This document shows, piece by piece, positions 1-9,767 of a stretch of 64,000 bases of DNA. Each line of letters starts with the position of its first letter. Position 1 is the stretch's first letter. This stretch comes from DATDIC01 sp963764525 (GTDB taxonomy: Bacteria > Pseudomonadota > Alphaproteobacteria > Acetobacterales > Acetobacteraceae). The DNA lies in the NCBI GenBank assembly GCA_963764525.1, contig CAVXTC010000003.1:124001-188000 (forward strand), written 5' to 3'. The notes beneath the pieces are model-generated. The model saw only the letters and a program-made list of their open reading frames with translations, was not told the origin of the DNA and searched no databases. The position numbers and the translations under genes were made by a program.

Positions 1-416
1 CAGGAGCAGCTCGGCGCTGTCGGCATCAAGCTGCAACCTGCAACCGGTGGCCGCCAGCGAATGGTATGCACGGGTGGTGTCGGGAGCCACAAACCTGACA
101 CCGACCCGATGGACGCAGCGCGCCGACCCGGACGGGCTGCTGTATATCCTGTTCCACAGCAAGGGGTTTGCGAACACGATGAAGTACAGGAACGGGCGGG
201 TCGATGCGCTGCTCGACCAGGCTCGCACCGTCTATGACATGTCCAGCGCGCAAGAAGCTCTATGCCGAGGCGCAGCAGCAGATCGTTGACGACCTGCCGA
301 TCGTGCCGCTGATCTTTGGCGCCGAATATGCCGCCCTGCGCGCGTCGGTGAACGGCTTCGAGTGGATCCCCGACGAGATACCGCGATTCCGTGACCTCTG
401 GAAAACGGCTGCCTGA
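1..416 (+). CDS. Peptide-type ABC substrate-binding protein, C-terminal fragment (frameshifted)
   Basis: This is the last ~138 residues of a periplasmic solute-binding protein of the SBP_bac_5 family, which captures di/oligopeptides for an ABC importer; the rest lies left of the window. The stretch RNGRVDALLDQAR, then KLYAEAQQQIVDDLPIVPL, is the usual C-terminal lobe of this family. Two frame breaks are visible: an extra C at ~34 (IKL then NLQPVAASEW resumes one base later) and another near 249 (DMSSA to KKLYAEA). Stop is TGA at 414-416. No permease or ATPase follows; an aldo/keto reductase does. Family call is solid, the substrate unknown. Confidence 0.75.
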
Positions 417-432
417 ACAGGAGACGGCACGT

Positions 433-1405
433 ATGAACCATGTCCGGCTTGGCCGAGTCGGGGCTGAAGGTCTCGCGCCTCGGTCTCGGGGCGATGGGGT
501 TCGGCGATCGGTCTTGGCGATCCTGGGTGCTGGACCTCGACCAGAGCCGTGCGGTGTTCCGCCGCGCCATCGAAGCCGGTATCAATTTGATCGATACCTG
601 CGACTACTACTCGGCCGGGGCCAGCGAGGAGATCGTCGGCACCCTGGTCAGCGGAGTTCGGCAACCGCGCGGAACTGGTGATCGCGACCAAGGTGGGAAA
701 TCCGATGGGCAGCAGACGCAAATGCCCGCGGCTTCTCCCGCAAGCATATCGTCGACGCCGTCGAAGCGCTCGCTGCGGCGGCTGCGAACCGACTACATCG
801 ACATCTACCAGACGCATATCTGGGATCCGGCGACCAACCTGGAGGAGATGACGGAGGCATTCGACCACCTCGTACGCGCGGGCAAGGTGCTTTACGTCGG
901 GATCACCGACATGCCGTTCTGGCAATTCGCAACGGCGTATTTCCACGCCGAGCGGCACGGCGCTCGCTCGGTTCGCCGCGGTGCAGAACCACTACAATCT
1001 GCTGTGGCGCGAGGATGAACGCGAATTGCTGCCGTTCTGCCGCGCACAGGGCATCGGGCTGATCCCCTACAGTCCGATGGCGCGCGGCTTCCTGTGCGGG
1101 CGGGCCCGGCGGCAGGATCCGACGCGGACTGAACGCGCCAAGACCGATGATTACACCTACAAGCTGTATGGCCGTCCCGCCGACGAGGCGATCGTGGATC
1201 GCGTCGCGGAGCTTGCGGCATCGCGGGGCGTAAGCTCAGCGCAGATGGCGCTGGCCTGGGTGCTGCATCAGCCGGGCATCACGGCGCCCATCATCGGCGC
1301 GACACAGCCCAGCGCATGTGGATGCGGCCGCGGCGGCAGTTGGATATCAAGCTCGGCGTGGAGGAATTGAGGCTGCTGGACGAACTCTATGTCCCGCGTA
1401 GATAG
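433..1405 (+). pseudogene. Aldo/keto reductase, disrupted by about six indels
   Basis: NAD(P)H-dependent oxidoreductase of the aldo/keto reductase superfamily, a cytosolic TIM barrel. Joining frames restores a normal-length protein of ~320 residues. It opens MNHVRLGRSGLKVSRL from the ATG at 433, with AGGAG at 419-423 as ribosome site. It passes through the catalytic-Tyr region (DTCDYYSAGASEE), the FATAYFHAERHG and GLIPYSPMARGFLCGR stretches and APIIGATQ. It ends LDIKLGVEELRLLDELYVPRR at 1405. Breaks fall near 457, 653, 720, 765, 962 and 1308. Either sequencing error or real decay would explain this; the otherwise perfect family motifs favour error. Confidence 0.75.
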
Positions 1406-1589
1406 ACCTCGCCTGACCACGCCGCTTCCGGCAGCCCGTCGAGTCCTCCGGAAAAATTCCCGCATCGTCAGCCAGCAACCACACCTCTTCCGAGGCTGAT
1501 GCCTTTTCGAGCAAATCTGCAATGCTCCCGGTCGCCGCAGCGGAGACTTCGGTCGTTTCCCGTGAGCCGTTCGGATGTACCAGAAGCAT
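1387..1589 (-). other. Possible small hypothetical ORF
   Basis: On the minus strand between the aldo/keto reductase and the flavoprotein, a frame starting MLLVHPNGSRETTEVS reads ADLLEKASASEEVWLLADD. It could end GLPEAAWSGEVYLRGT at 1387 if one base is missing near 1437. The composition looks coding, with an acidic helix-like middle, and the frame is also open upstream to the end of the flavoprotein gene. I do not recognise a family. It could equally be chance. Confidence 0.25.
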
Positions 1590-1680
1590 TTCGACGCGGT
1601 CGGCTGGCGCGCGGCGCTTCAGCAGGTCGGCTCCCTGACGTGCAGCGGAACGATCGCCTGGGTCGGCGCAGCCCGAAGCG

Positions 1681-2805
1681 TTATCGCCCGTCAGCCGGCG
1701 AATACCGCCGCGGATCTATCGCCGCCAAGGCCGGCGCCGCTTCCCCCGGATCGCGCCCGGCGACCAGGTCCGCCACCAGCCGCCCGGCGGCCGGCGAGGT
1801 TTGAATGCCGTAGCCTCCCTGCCCCACGCACCAGAAAAACCCCTGCGCGCGAGCGTCCCAGCCGAATGCCAGACTGCCGTCAGGCGTGAACGTGCGCAGC
1901 CCCGCCCAGCTATGTTCGACACGACGCACCGGAATATCCAACGCCTGCTGCATGCGGTCGATCGCCAGGGCGATATCCAGTTCGTCCGGCCGCACGTCAT
2001 GCGCATGCATCGGCGTCTCGTCGGCCGGCGAGACCATCAGCCGCGTGCGCGCCTCCGGCCGCGCGTACCAAGTCTGGCTGGCATCGTCCAGCATCGGCCA
2101 GTCGCCGGCATCCCAGGGCGAGGGATCGATGATCGCCGCGGTTCGCCGGCACGGCGTGAGGCCGAGGGGATGCACTCCGGCAATGGCCGCCACCTCGTCG
2201 CCCCACGCGCCGGCGGCGTTGACCACGACCGGCGCGCGGAACACGGCGCCGGCGCTGGTCTGCACCTCCCACACGCCGCCGGCGCGGGCGATACGCCCGG
2301 CGCGGTGGCGCAGCGCCAGCGTGCCGCCATTGGCCCGAAGCTGGCGCAGGAATCCCTGGTGGATGGCCGCCACATCCATGTCGAACGCATCGTCCTCAAT
2401 GGCGGCCGAGACGGCGTACTCCGGGCGCAGCGCCGGAACCATGGCGCGCACGTCGTCGATGGCGATGCGGCGCAGGCCGACGCCCTCATCCAGCAAGCGG
2501 TTCAGCTCCGGCACCTGCGCCGGTGGCGCCAGGATCACCACCGGGCGCCGCTTCAACAGCGGCAACTCCGCAAAGCCGGCCGGCGGAGATTCGAGGAAGC
2601 CACGCGACAATCCGGTCAGCAGACGCACGTCGGGCGGCCCGTAATTCCGGACCCAGATCGCCGCCGAACGGCCGGTTGTGTGATAGCCGGCCTGCTCTTC
2701 CGCCTCGATCAGCGCGACACGCCGGTCGGCGGACAGCGCGGCCGCCGTCGTTGCCCCGGCGATGCCGGCGCCGATGACAATGACATCGAAGCTCTGTGCG
2801 TTCAT
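1681..2805 (-). CDS. FAD-dependent oxidoreductase, D-amino-acid/D-arginine dehydrogenase-like (DAO family)
   Basis: A 374-residue flavoprotein of the DAO family. It begins MNAQSFDVIVIGAGIAGA, a classic GxGxxG FAD-binding fold, followed by the acidic end of strand 2 (VALIEAEEQ) and TGRSAAIW. The C-terminal FAD contact reads FFWCVGQGGYGIQTSPAAG. Family members oxidise D-amino acids or glycine/sarcosine-type amines at the membrane or in the cytosol. The start at 2805 is chosen because the flavin motif follows at once; two upstream ATGs (2817, 2841) only add an uncharacteristic tail. The overall pattern is closest to D-arginine dehydrogenase; the exact substrate is open. Confidence 0.85.
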   Translation of the reverse strand: MNAQSFDVIVIGAGIAGATTAAALSADRRVALIEAEEQAGYHTTGRSAAIWVRNYGPPDVRLLTGLSRGFLESPPAGFAELPLLKRRPVVILAPPAQVPELNRLLDEGVGLRRIAIDDVRAMVPALRPEYAVSAAIEDDAFDMDVAAIHQGFLRQLRANGGTLALRHRAGRIARAGGVWEVQTSAGAVFRAPVVVNAAGAWGDEVAAIAGVHPLGLTPCRRTAAIIDPSPWDAGDWPMLDDASQTWYARPEARTRLMVSPADETPMHAHDVRPDELDIALAIDRMQQALDIPVRRVEHSWAGLRTFTPDGSLAFGWDARAQGFFWCVGQGGYGIQTSPAAGRLVADLVAGRDPGEAAPALAAIDPRRYSPADGR

Positions 2806-2932
2806 GCGCGCCAGCATCGGCGGCGCCAGACCGATCGGCAAGCGGGCCTGTGACTCGAGTCATATACACCGCCCCGCTGCCTGCGATAAGGTCACAATAT
2901 CGAACCGGTTCCCGCCGTTCAGGAGAGGTCCA

Positions 2933-3427
2933 ATGGCAAAAAAGACCCTCGACGATGTCATCAAGGCCCGCAAGGCGCTGGTGAAGGAGCTGGACGATTA
3001 CGACAAAGACAAGTCGAAGCTCGATACCCGCATCAACAAGGTCATGATGGAGTACGGCACGATCAAGAAGGGCCTGGAGGAGGGCTCCAAGGAGATCACT
3101 GACCTCAAAACGCAACTGAAATCGGCATTCGACACCTGGACGAAAATGTCCGGCAAGCTGGATGGCATCAAGACCAACCTCGGTACCGTGGCGAAGGAGG
3201 TTAAGGCCACCATTCCTGGCCTCGACAAGTTCGATGACGAGGCGGACGGGCTGTCCAAGGAGCTCGCGAATTGCGGCGGCGACGTGGCCGACATCAAGGA
3301 CGAGGCGGAGGAGCTGAAGAAAGTCAAGAAGATGGCTGGCCGTCTCGTTTCCGACTACAACAATCTCTACAATTCATCGAGTTCGCCACCCGCCGACCCG
3401 CCGAAGCCGACCCTGGCGGTGAGCTGA
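2933..3427 (+). CDS. Small coiled-coil protein of unknown function
   Basis: A 164-residue Lys/Glu/Asp-rich protein with almost continuous heptad-like helices (for example KARKALVKELDDYDKDKSK and KDEAEELKKVKKMAGRL). It ends in a Ser/Pro-rich tail (SSSSPPADPPKP). It has no signal peptide or membrane segment, so a cytosolic helical oligomer is likely. A strong AGGAGAGG ribosome site precedes the ATG at 2933. It stands alone between a divergent flavoprotein gene and dihydropyrimidinase. I recognise no named family; the length and helix pattern resemble small phasin-like or apolipoprotein-like helical proteins, but this is only an impression. Confidence 0.7.
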   Translation: MAKKTLDDVIKARKALVKELDDYDKDKSKLDTRINKVMMEYGTIKKGLEEGSKEITDLKTQLKSAFDTWTKMSGKLDGIKTNLGTVAKEVKATIPGLDKFDDEADGLSKELANCGGDVADIKDEAEELKKVKKMAGRLVSDYNNLYNSSSSPPADPPKPTLAVS

Positions 3428-3488
3428 AACTTGCCCCGTCGCCGGACGCGGTGGACGATGCGCCGCAACGGCCGGCGAGAGGGGCGCG

Positions 3489-4916
3489 ATGATCGATCTG
3501 GTGGTGCGCGGCGACACGGTGGTCACACCACAGGGGGTCGGCGCCTACGATTTGGCCATCACCGGGGAGCGTATCGTCGCAGTGGCCGCCGGCGGCAGCT
3601 TGCCGGTGCCTGACGGGGCGCGGCTGATCGATGCCACCGGCAAGATCGTCATCCCGGGCGGCATCGATCCGCACGTGCATTGCAAGTGGTTCCTGCCCAA
3701 CCCGGACGGCACGGCGGGGCTGACCGACCCGCCCGACATCGTCAGCCGCGCCGCCGTGCATGGCGGAACGACGACCATCATCGACTTCACCCGCTGTTCG
3801 CAGGGTGCCTCCGTGCAGGACGCCATCGCGCGGCGCGAGGAAGACTGGAAGGGCCACGCCGCCTGCGACTACGCGCAGCATTTGATGGTGGAGGGCGCGT
3901 TGCCGCCGGCGCTGTTCGGCCAGCTTGCCGAGGCGATCCAGGCCGGCTTTCCGACGGTGAAGATTTTCACCACCGACATTACTCCCAGCCGGAAAGGGCG
4001 GATGGTGGATTTCGGCGACATCTGGGAGGTGTTCCAGGTGCTGGCGGCCAATGGCGGCCTCGGGGTGATCCATTCCGAGGACAACGACATCGTGATGCAC
4101 ATGTACGGCAAGCTGATCCGCGAGGGACGCACCGGCTTCGCCAACATGGCGGAGGTTCACAACACGCTGTCGGAGGATATTTCGTTCCGAAGGATCATCC
4201 GGCTGGCGGAGAAGGTGCGTGGCACGGCGCTTTACATGATGCACACCTCGGCGGCGTCGGGCGTGTCGGCGATCCGCGAGGCGCGCGCACGCGGCGTGCC
4301 GGTCTATGGCGAGTCGCTGCACCAGTACATGCTTTACACTAACGAGGACTACCGGCGCCCGAACGGGCAGATCTATCACACCTATCCGTCACTGAAATCG
4401 ACCGAGGACCAGGCGGCGCTGTGGGCCGGCACGCTGGACGGATCTATCAATTGCGTCGCCACCGACGAGATCTGCTGCACGCTGAAGCAGAAGACCCAGG
4501 GGCTGCGGATCGATGATACGACCGGCGGCAATGCCGGCGTGGAGCCGCGGGTGGCGCTGATGTACACCGAGATGGTGGGACGGCGCGGCTACTCATTGTC
4601 CCGATTTGTCGATCTGGTGTCTTCCAACGCGGCCAGGATCATGGGGCTGTATCCTCGCAAGGGCGCGCTGGTGCCAGGGGCCGACGCGGATCTCTGCGTG
4701 CTGGACCCGGCGGACAAGCGGGTGATCCGCGCGGCCGACCTGCACGAGGCGGACTACACGCCGTGGGAGGGGCGGCAGATGCAGGCCTGGCCGTGCCTGA
4801 CGATGCTGCGCGGCAAGGTGGTGGTGGAGGGCGGGCGGTTCCTCGGCGGCCTGGATGACGGGCGGTGGCAGACGCGGAAGGTTGCGTCCGAGATCATCGA
4901 AGGACCGTGCCTGTGA
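3489..4916 (+). CDS. hydA: Dihydropyrimidinase / D-hydantoinase
   Basis: A cytosolic binuclear-zinc amidohydrolase (475 residues, normal length) that opens the ring of 5,6-dihydrouracil or hydantoins. The metal motif GGIDPHVH lies near residue 60. The bridging, carbamylated lysine is in FPTVKIFTTD near 157, and further metal histidines are in GVIHSEDND and ALYMMHTSAASG. It starts at ATG 3489 and ends in a 4-base GTGA overlap with the next small gene, so the two are translationally coupled. No beta-ureidopropionase or dihydropyrimidine dehydrogenase is nearby, so pyrimidine catabolism versus hydantoin use cannot be decided. Confidence 0.93.
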   Translation: MIDLVVRGDTVVTPQGVGAYDLAITGERIVAVAAGGSLPVPDGARLIDATGKIVIPGGIDPHVHCKWFLPNPDGTAGLTDPPDIVSRAAVHGGTTTIIDFTRCSQGASVQDAIARREEDWKGHAACDYAQHLMVEGALPPALFGQLAEAIQAGFPTVKIFTTDITPSRKGRMVDFGDIWEVFQVLAANGGLGVIHSEDNDIVMHMYGKLIREGRTGFANMAEVHNTLSEDISFRRIIRLAEKVRGTALYMMHTSAASGVSAIREARARGVPVYGESLHQYMLYTNEDYRRPNGQIYHTYPSLKSTEDQAALWAGTLDGSINCVATDEICCTLKQKTQGLRIDDTTGGNAGVEPRVALMYTEMVGRRGYSLSRFVDLVSSNAARIMGLYPRKGALVPGADADLCVLDPADKRVIRAADLHEADYTPWEGRQMQAWPCLTMLRGKVVVEGGRFLGGLDDGRWQTRKVASEIIEGPCL

Positions 4917-5215
4917 CCGATGCGGAGCTGCGGGCGTTGCTGGTCGATTGTTTGGCGGTGTGGGGGGTGGAGGGGCGGGTTGAGGCCGTTGGTGCGAACA
5001 TGGTCCGTCTCGTAGTTGGAGGTGAACATTTTTGGCTCGAGCAGGCTGGCACGCAGCAATATCCGGCCCGTTGGCTGCTGCGGACACGTTCCGGGGAAGC
5101 TGCCGGGCGCGGCCCGCGCATGGCCGGGTCGATTGGCTCGGTCCTGCGTGCCTTGCGCACGGCGGCTGCCGACGGAAGCGACGGGTTGACGAGCGTGCGA
5201 CGCCAAGCAGCTTAA
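4913..5215 (+). CDS. Small hypothetical protein coupled to dihydropyrimidinase
   Basis: A 100-residue protein starting at GTG 4913 inside the stop of the dihydropyrimidinase gene (GTGA overlap), reading VTDAELRALLVDCLAVWGV. It is soluble, with no signal or membrane segment. The middle (FWLEQAGTQQYPARWLL) looks like a small beta-sheet and the tail SIGSVLRALRTA like a final helix. I do not recognise the family. The overlap suggests a role linked to the hydrolase or simple co-expression. Confidence 0.6.
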   Translation: MTDAELRALLVDCLAVWGVEGRVEAVGANMVRLVVGGEHFWLEQAGTQQYPARWLLRTRSGEAAGRGPRMAGSIGSVLRALRTAAADGSDGLTSVRRQAA

Positions 5216-5271
5216 CGGCCGCCGACAGATACGATATGCACTCCGACCCCGATCAGATTGGACAGGACCTG

Positions 5272-6838
5272 ATGCTATTCAATTCAGATCAATTCCTTTT
5301 CCTGTTTTTTCCCGCAGCTCTACTCGCCTTTCACCTGCTGCGCCGTTTCGGCCAGCGCGCGCAGATTGTCGCAATATTGATTTCATCGTCGGTCTTCTAC
5401 GCCTGCTGGAATGTGAAATTCCTGCTCCTGCTCGGCGGCTCCATCTTGCTTAACTTCCAGATAGGACGGGTGCGCAACCGGCGGTAAAGCCGGACGTGAG
5501 CGTTTGGCCAATCGTCTGGTCGGGATTGGGGTCGGCCTCAACTTGGCCGTACTCGGCGTCTTCAAATACGCACACTTCATGGTCACCAACCTGAACGCGA
5601 TTGCGGGGGTGGATTTCACCGTTGGGCGGATCATCCTCCCTCTTGGCATCTCGTTCTTCACCTTCGAGCAAATCGGCTACCTCATCGATATCAGACGCGG
5701 TCGCTCCTATCGTGCCGACCTGCTGCGTTACGCGGTGTTTGTCTCGTTTTTTCCACGATTGGTGGCCGGGCCGATCCTGCGCTACAGCGAAATACTCCCG
5801 CAGCTTACTGACCAACGGCGGGGGGCCGATCGGTCCGAGGATCTTGCGGTTGGTCTCACGATGTTCGCCATTGGCCTGGTCAAGAAATCGGTGTTGGCGG
5901 ACGGAATCGCCCCATTCGCAGGTCCGATATTCGCCGCCGCAGCCGGCGGTGCGCCAGTTGACTTCCTGCTTGCCTGGGGCGGTACGCTCGCTTACACTTG
6001 CCAGCTCTATTTCGATTTCTCCGGCTACTCGGACATGGCGATCGGCGCCGCGCGCTGTTTCGGTATCCAGTTTCCTGCCAATTTCAATTCGCCCTACAAA
6101 TCGGGCAGCATGATTGAATTCTGGCGGCGTTGGCACATGACGTTATCTCGTTTCCTCCGCGACTACCTATATATTCCCCTTGGCGGCAACCGCCGTGGGT
6201 CTATTCGGCGCTATATCAACTTGATGATTACCATGCTGCTCGGGGGCCTCTGGCACGGCGCCAACTGGACTTTCGTGGCCTGGGGCGGCCTGCACGGGTT
6301 CTATCTGATAGTGAATCACGGGTGGATGGCACTATGGCCCACCAGTGGTCGGGTTCCGGGGAGATCGATATCGATTATTCGCCGTGCGTTTGGTTTCGTC
6401 GTGACCTTTCTCGCCGTCGCGGTCGCCTGGGTATTTTTCCGCGCGACCAGCTTCGCTGCCGCGCTGGATGTGTTGCGCGGCATGGCCGGCTTGTATGGGA
6501 TCAGCCTGCCAGAGGGGTTTGCCTTTGCCCTTCGACCGGTCGCGCCGGCGTTGCATGCGCTTGGGGTCAGCTTCGCCCAGGAATCCGGCGCGCAGATGAT
6601 CAAGACCTGGGGCTGGATCATTGCTTTGCTTGGGATCGCATGGCTGTTGCCGAACAGCCAGGAACTGCTCGCCCGCTACCGACCGGTGATCGAGATGAAC
6701 AGTCCCGCCGCGACGCCCTCTCACAGAGCTCTGGCTTGGCGTCTCACGCCGGGCTGGGCGGTATTCGCGGGTGCGATAGGCTTTCTGGGCGTGATCTCCA
6801 TCACCCGCGTCAGCGAATTCCTTTACTGGCAATTCTGA
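5272..6838 (+). CDS. MBOAT-family membrane O-acyltransferase, AlgI-like (one frameshift)
   Basis: A polytopic membrane protein of ~521 residues that transfers acyl (usually acetyl) groups to a periplasmic or extracellular polysaccharide. It begins MLFNSDQFLFLFFPAALLAF, the standard AlgI start, with AGGA upstream. The MBOAT hallmarks follow: FFPRLVAGPI, the loop WRRWHMTLSRFLRDYLYIPL, and GGLWHGANWTFVAWGGLHG with the invariant catalytic His. The frame breaks near 5470: the first 66 residues end LLNFQIGR and the next frame resumes GKAGRERLANRLVGIG. The following gene encodes a probable lumenal partner. The acceptor glycan is unknown. Confidence 0.88.
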
Positions 6839-6843
6839 TACGC

Positions 6844-8031
6844 ATGCGCCCGGGAACTCGATACCTCGCGATCATGGCAGGAACGTTCGTCGTCCTGGCT
6901 ACGGGTGCCGCAGGACCTGGTGTAGAAGTCGATCCTTATTGGGTGTACGGCACGCCGACGGTTCCGGGACTGACTGCGTTGAAGCCCCGAGCTGCTGAGC
7001 GGGCCGAGATTGCGAAAACCCATTTGTTGGAACGAATGCGCCCGCGAACCCTGTTGCTAGGCAATTCGCGGGTGGAGATCGGGCTCGATCCTGCCGACCC
7101 GAACTGGCACGAAACAGAGCGCCCGGTGTTCAATGCGGCTCTCGCCGGCCACGATCTGGCCAGCGCGGTCGAGTTTCTGCGGCAAGCGGTGGCGCTCCGC
7201 CCGCTTCGCCTCGTGGTGGCGGGTGTCGATTATCAGGATTTTCTCAGCACTGCGCCAGACTCGCCCGATACGGCGTTTCCCTCCGTGGCCCCGAAACCGG
7301 AACGCTGGGAACACGCCTGGCAGCAGCGTCTCGATACCACTCTCAGCATCGACGCGGTCCTGGACAGTGCGGAGACACTGCTGGATCAGTCATCACGCGT
7401 CAGCGCAACTTTGACGAGCGGAGGCTTCAATCCGTTGCATGAATACACGGTGTTCGTGCGCCGCGAGGGTTACCACAGCCTGTTCGAGCAGAAGCAAGCT
7501 GCGTACCTGGCTCAATATCGGCGGTTTCGGAAGCCGGACTTTACCGACCCGATGCACAATCGAGAATTCCAATACCTGGCGGCGATTATAGAGATTTCGG
7601 TCCAGCACGATTGCCCGCTGGTTCTTTTCATCTATCCGTATCATGCGGAGTATCTCGACATGCTGCACCGATTGGGTCTGTGGCCGGGTTTTGAGGCGTG
7701 GAAACGGGCGATCCTGCAAACCGTCGATCAGTATGCGGGGAGTCGCCGGAACCTGATACGCGTGTTCGACTTCTCCGACTACAACGACGTTACCACTGAG
7801 CGCGTGCCGCCAGCCGGTGACAGGGCGGCACATATGCAATGGTATTGGGAGCCAGGACACTTCAAGAGCGCGCTCGGCGATCGGATCATCGCGCGCATCA
7901 TGGGAAACGATGACGATTTCGGGCGCGAACTCACGAATGCGAACATCGATGCGGTCCTATCTCGCATCAATGCCGACCAGATAGCGCTTTCGGCCGATGC
8001 AGCGCCATCAGATATCGACCGGAAACCGTAA
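6844..8031 (+). CDS. SGNH-hydrolase-like membrane-anchored protein, probable partner of the MBOAT acyltransferase
   Basis: A 395-residue protein with one N-terminal membrane segment (YLAIMAGTFVVLATGAAG), so most of it should face the periplasm. LLLGNSRVEIGLD near residue 65 matches the block I serine of SGNH/GDSL-like esterases, and YWEPGHFKSALGDRI near the end supplies the expected His. Proteins of this type sit directly after AlgI-like MBOAT genes and hand the acyl group to the sugar, as AlgJ/AlgX do. The gene starts 5 bases after the MBOAT stop, so the pair is an operon. The exact acyl acceptor is unknown. Confidence 0.7.
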   Translation: MRPGTRYLAIMAGTFVVLATGAAGPGVEVDPYWVYGTPTVPGLTALKPRAAERAEIAKTHLLERMRPRTLLLGNSRVEIGLDPADPNWHETERPVFNAALAGHDLASAVEFLRQAVALRPLRLVVAGVDYQDFLSTAPDSPDTAFPSVAPKPERWEHAWQQRLDTTLSIDAVLDSAETLLDQSSRVSATLTSGGFNPLHEYTVFVRREGYHSLFEQKQAAYLAQYRRFRKPDFTDPMHNREFQYLAAIIEISVQHDCPLVLFIYPYHAEYLDMLHRLGLWPGFEAWKRAILQTVDQYAGSRRNLIRVFDFSDYNDVTTERVPPAGDRAAHMQWYWEPGHFKSALGDRIIARIMGNDDDFGRELTNANIDAVLSRINADQIALSADAAPSDIDRKP

Positions 8032-8063
8032 TCGCGTTCGGCCGCTTGGCGTCCAGGCTGAAC

Positions 8064-8694
8064 TCAATAAATCGTCTCTTTCAACCGCTGCGGATACGCC
8101 CGGTCATACTCCGCCCCGCCCACCTGCCCCCGGCTGATATCCGCCAGGATCGTCCCCGCGCTCGGCAGCGCCGAGCGCGGAATCCGCTTCTCCGGGTTCC
8201 ACAGATCGGACCGCACCAGCGCCTTCGGGCACTGGAAATACACGCTCTCCACCCGCACCACGATCACCGAGCGCGGCAGTTTCCCCTGCGCCGGAAACCG
8301 CGCCAGCAGGTCCGGCGCCACGGAGATCGACCGCCGTCCCGTTCACCCGCAGCGTCTCGCCCACCCCGGGGATCAGGAACAGCAGCGCGATGCGCGGATC
8401 GTGGATCAGGTTGCGCAAACTGTCGGCGCGATTGTTGCCGCGGCGGTCGGGGATCAGCAGCGTCTTGTCGTCCGCCACTTCCACGAAGCCGGCCGGATCG
8501 CCACGCGGCGTCACATCCAGTCCGCCCGGCCCGGAGGTCGCCATCGCCAGAAATGGCGCCGCCTCGATGAAGGCGCGATAGTGCGGATGCACATGATCAA
8601 CCTCCTTCATCACCGCCCCGGCCGAGGGCTCGCCGTACAATGCTTCCAGCGCCGCCTCGTCCCTGATCAGGTGGCCGTCACCCATGCCGTCCAT
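8064..8694 (-). CDS. Pyridoxamine 5'-phosphate oxidase-family FMN-binding protein (one frameshift)
   Basis: A soluble split-barrel flavoprotein of ~210 residues, of the group resembling MSMEG_1061. Signatures are HYRAFIEAAPFLAMATSG, the substrate/FMN strand LDVTPRGDPAGFV, and LLIPDRRGNNRADSLRNL, then CPKALVRSDLWNPEKR near the C-terminus. The frame breaks near 8329: RVNGTAV continues as ISVAPDLLARFP one base later. Members of this group reduce small molecules or bind F420/FMN; the substrate is unknown. The gene is divergent from the CobW gene at 8712, leaving only 17 bases between starts, so the two must share a promoter region. Confidence 0.8.
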
Positions 8695-8711
8695 CGCCGC
8701 GCTCCGATCCC

Positions 8712-9724
8712 GTGGTGATTCCGGTCTCCATCGTCACCGGGTTTCTCGGCAGCGGCAAGACCACGCTGATCGCGAGACTGCTGCGCAATCCCGGCTTCGC
8801 CCGCACCGCCGTCATCGTCAACGAATGGGGCGAGATCGGCCTCGATCACCACCTGATCGCGTCCGGCGACGAGACGCTGGTGGCACTGACCACCGGCTGC
8901 CTGTGCTGCCGGGTGCGCAGCGACCTGGTGGCCACACTGCTGGATTTGGCGCACCGCCAGCAGGCGGGCGCCATCCCGCCTTATGACCGCGTGCTGATCG
9001 AGACCTCCGGCCTGGCGGACCCGGCGCCGATCCTCGCCGCGCTGATCAGCGACCGTGATGTAGCAGTCGGCCATGCGATCGACACCGTGCTGACGCTCGT
9101 CGATGCACAGCACGGCGCGGCGACGCTGGAGCGGCATGTGGAGGCGCGGCGGCAGGTAGCGCTCGCCGACCGGTTGCTGCTGACCAAAGGCGACATTGCC
9201 GGACCAAGTGCGGCGCTGCGCGAGCGGATTGCCGCGTCGAACCCGGAAGCGCCGATGTCTGTGCGCGGTCCGGGGCGACATCGCACCCGGGACATTGTTC
9301 AGCGGCGCGGATCCTGTTGCCCGAGCGGCGCGGTTGAGCGCGATGCCGACCTCGGCTGGCGGTTTGACGCGCGCCGCCCATACCGGCGGGATCGAGAGTT
9401 TCACCCTCGCAACGCGACCGTCCCATCCCGGCGCTGGCCCTGGCGATGTGGCTGCAAGCCCTGACGGAGCACTGCGGACCGAAGCTGCTGCGGTTGAAGG
9501 GGCTGGTGGAGGTCGAAGAACTGCCCGGCCGTCCGGCGGTCATCCACGCCGTGCAGCACGTGGTTTCCGAACCCGAATGGCTGGACCGTTGGCCCTCCGC
9601 GGACCGCCGGTCGCGCGTGGTATTCATCGGCGACGGCATCCCACGCTACTTCCCGATCCGCCTGCTGGACGCCATCGAACAGGAGGTGCGGGACGCATTG
9701 GACGCGCCCCCGGGGCTTGTCTAG
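8712..9724 (+). CDS. CobW/P47K-family G3E GTPase metallochaperone (two frameshifts)
   Basis: A cytosolic P-loop GTPase of the COG0523/CobW family, which delivers a metal, often Zn or Co, to client enzymes. Walker A is GFLGSGKTTLIARLL near residue 10. The metal motif CxCC is in TTGCLCCRVR near 60, and VLIETSGLADPAPI is the switch II region. The C-terminal CobW_C domain continues GDIAPGTLFSGADPVAR, then IPALALAMWLQALTE and RSRVVFIGDGIP to the stop at 9724. Frame breaks lie near 9260 and 9424. Starts at GTG 8712 (or 8715). No Zur site or paralogous client gene is visible nearby, so the metal is unassigned. Confidence 0.88.
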
Positions 9725-9767
9725 GGTCGCCGGCGAACGGGGAGACAAGCCCAAACGGGGAGACAAC

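Noticed and set aside
1801..2853. A 350-codon plus-strand ORF opposite the FAD oxidoreductase
   Set aside because: It is Arg/His-rich with no motifs and lies over a gene with clear flavin motifs; high GC makes long antisense frames common.
8064..9724. A zinc-starvation (Zur/CobW) locus
   Set aside because: CobW-type GTPase is present, but there is no Zur box, no paralogous zinc enzyme and the divergent neighbour is an FMN-binding protein.
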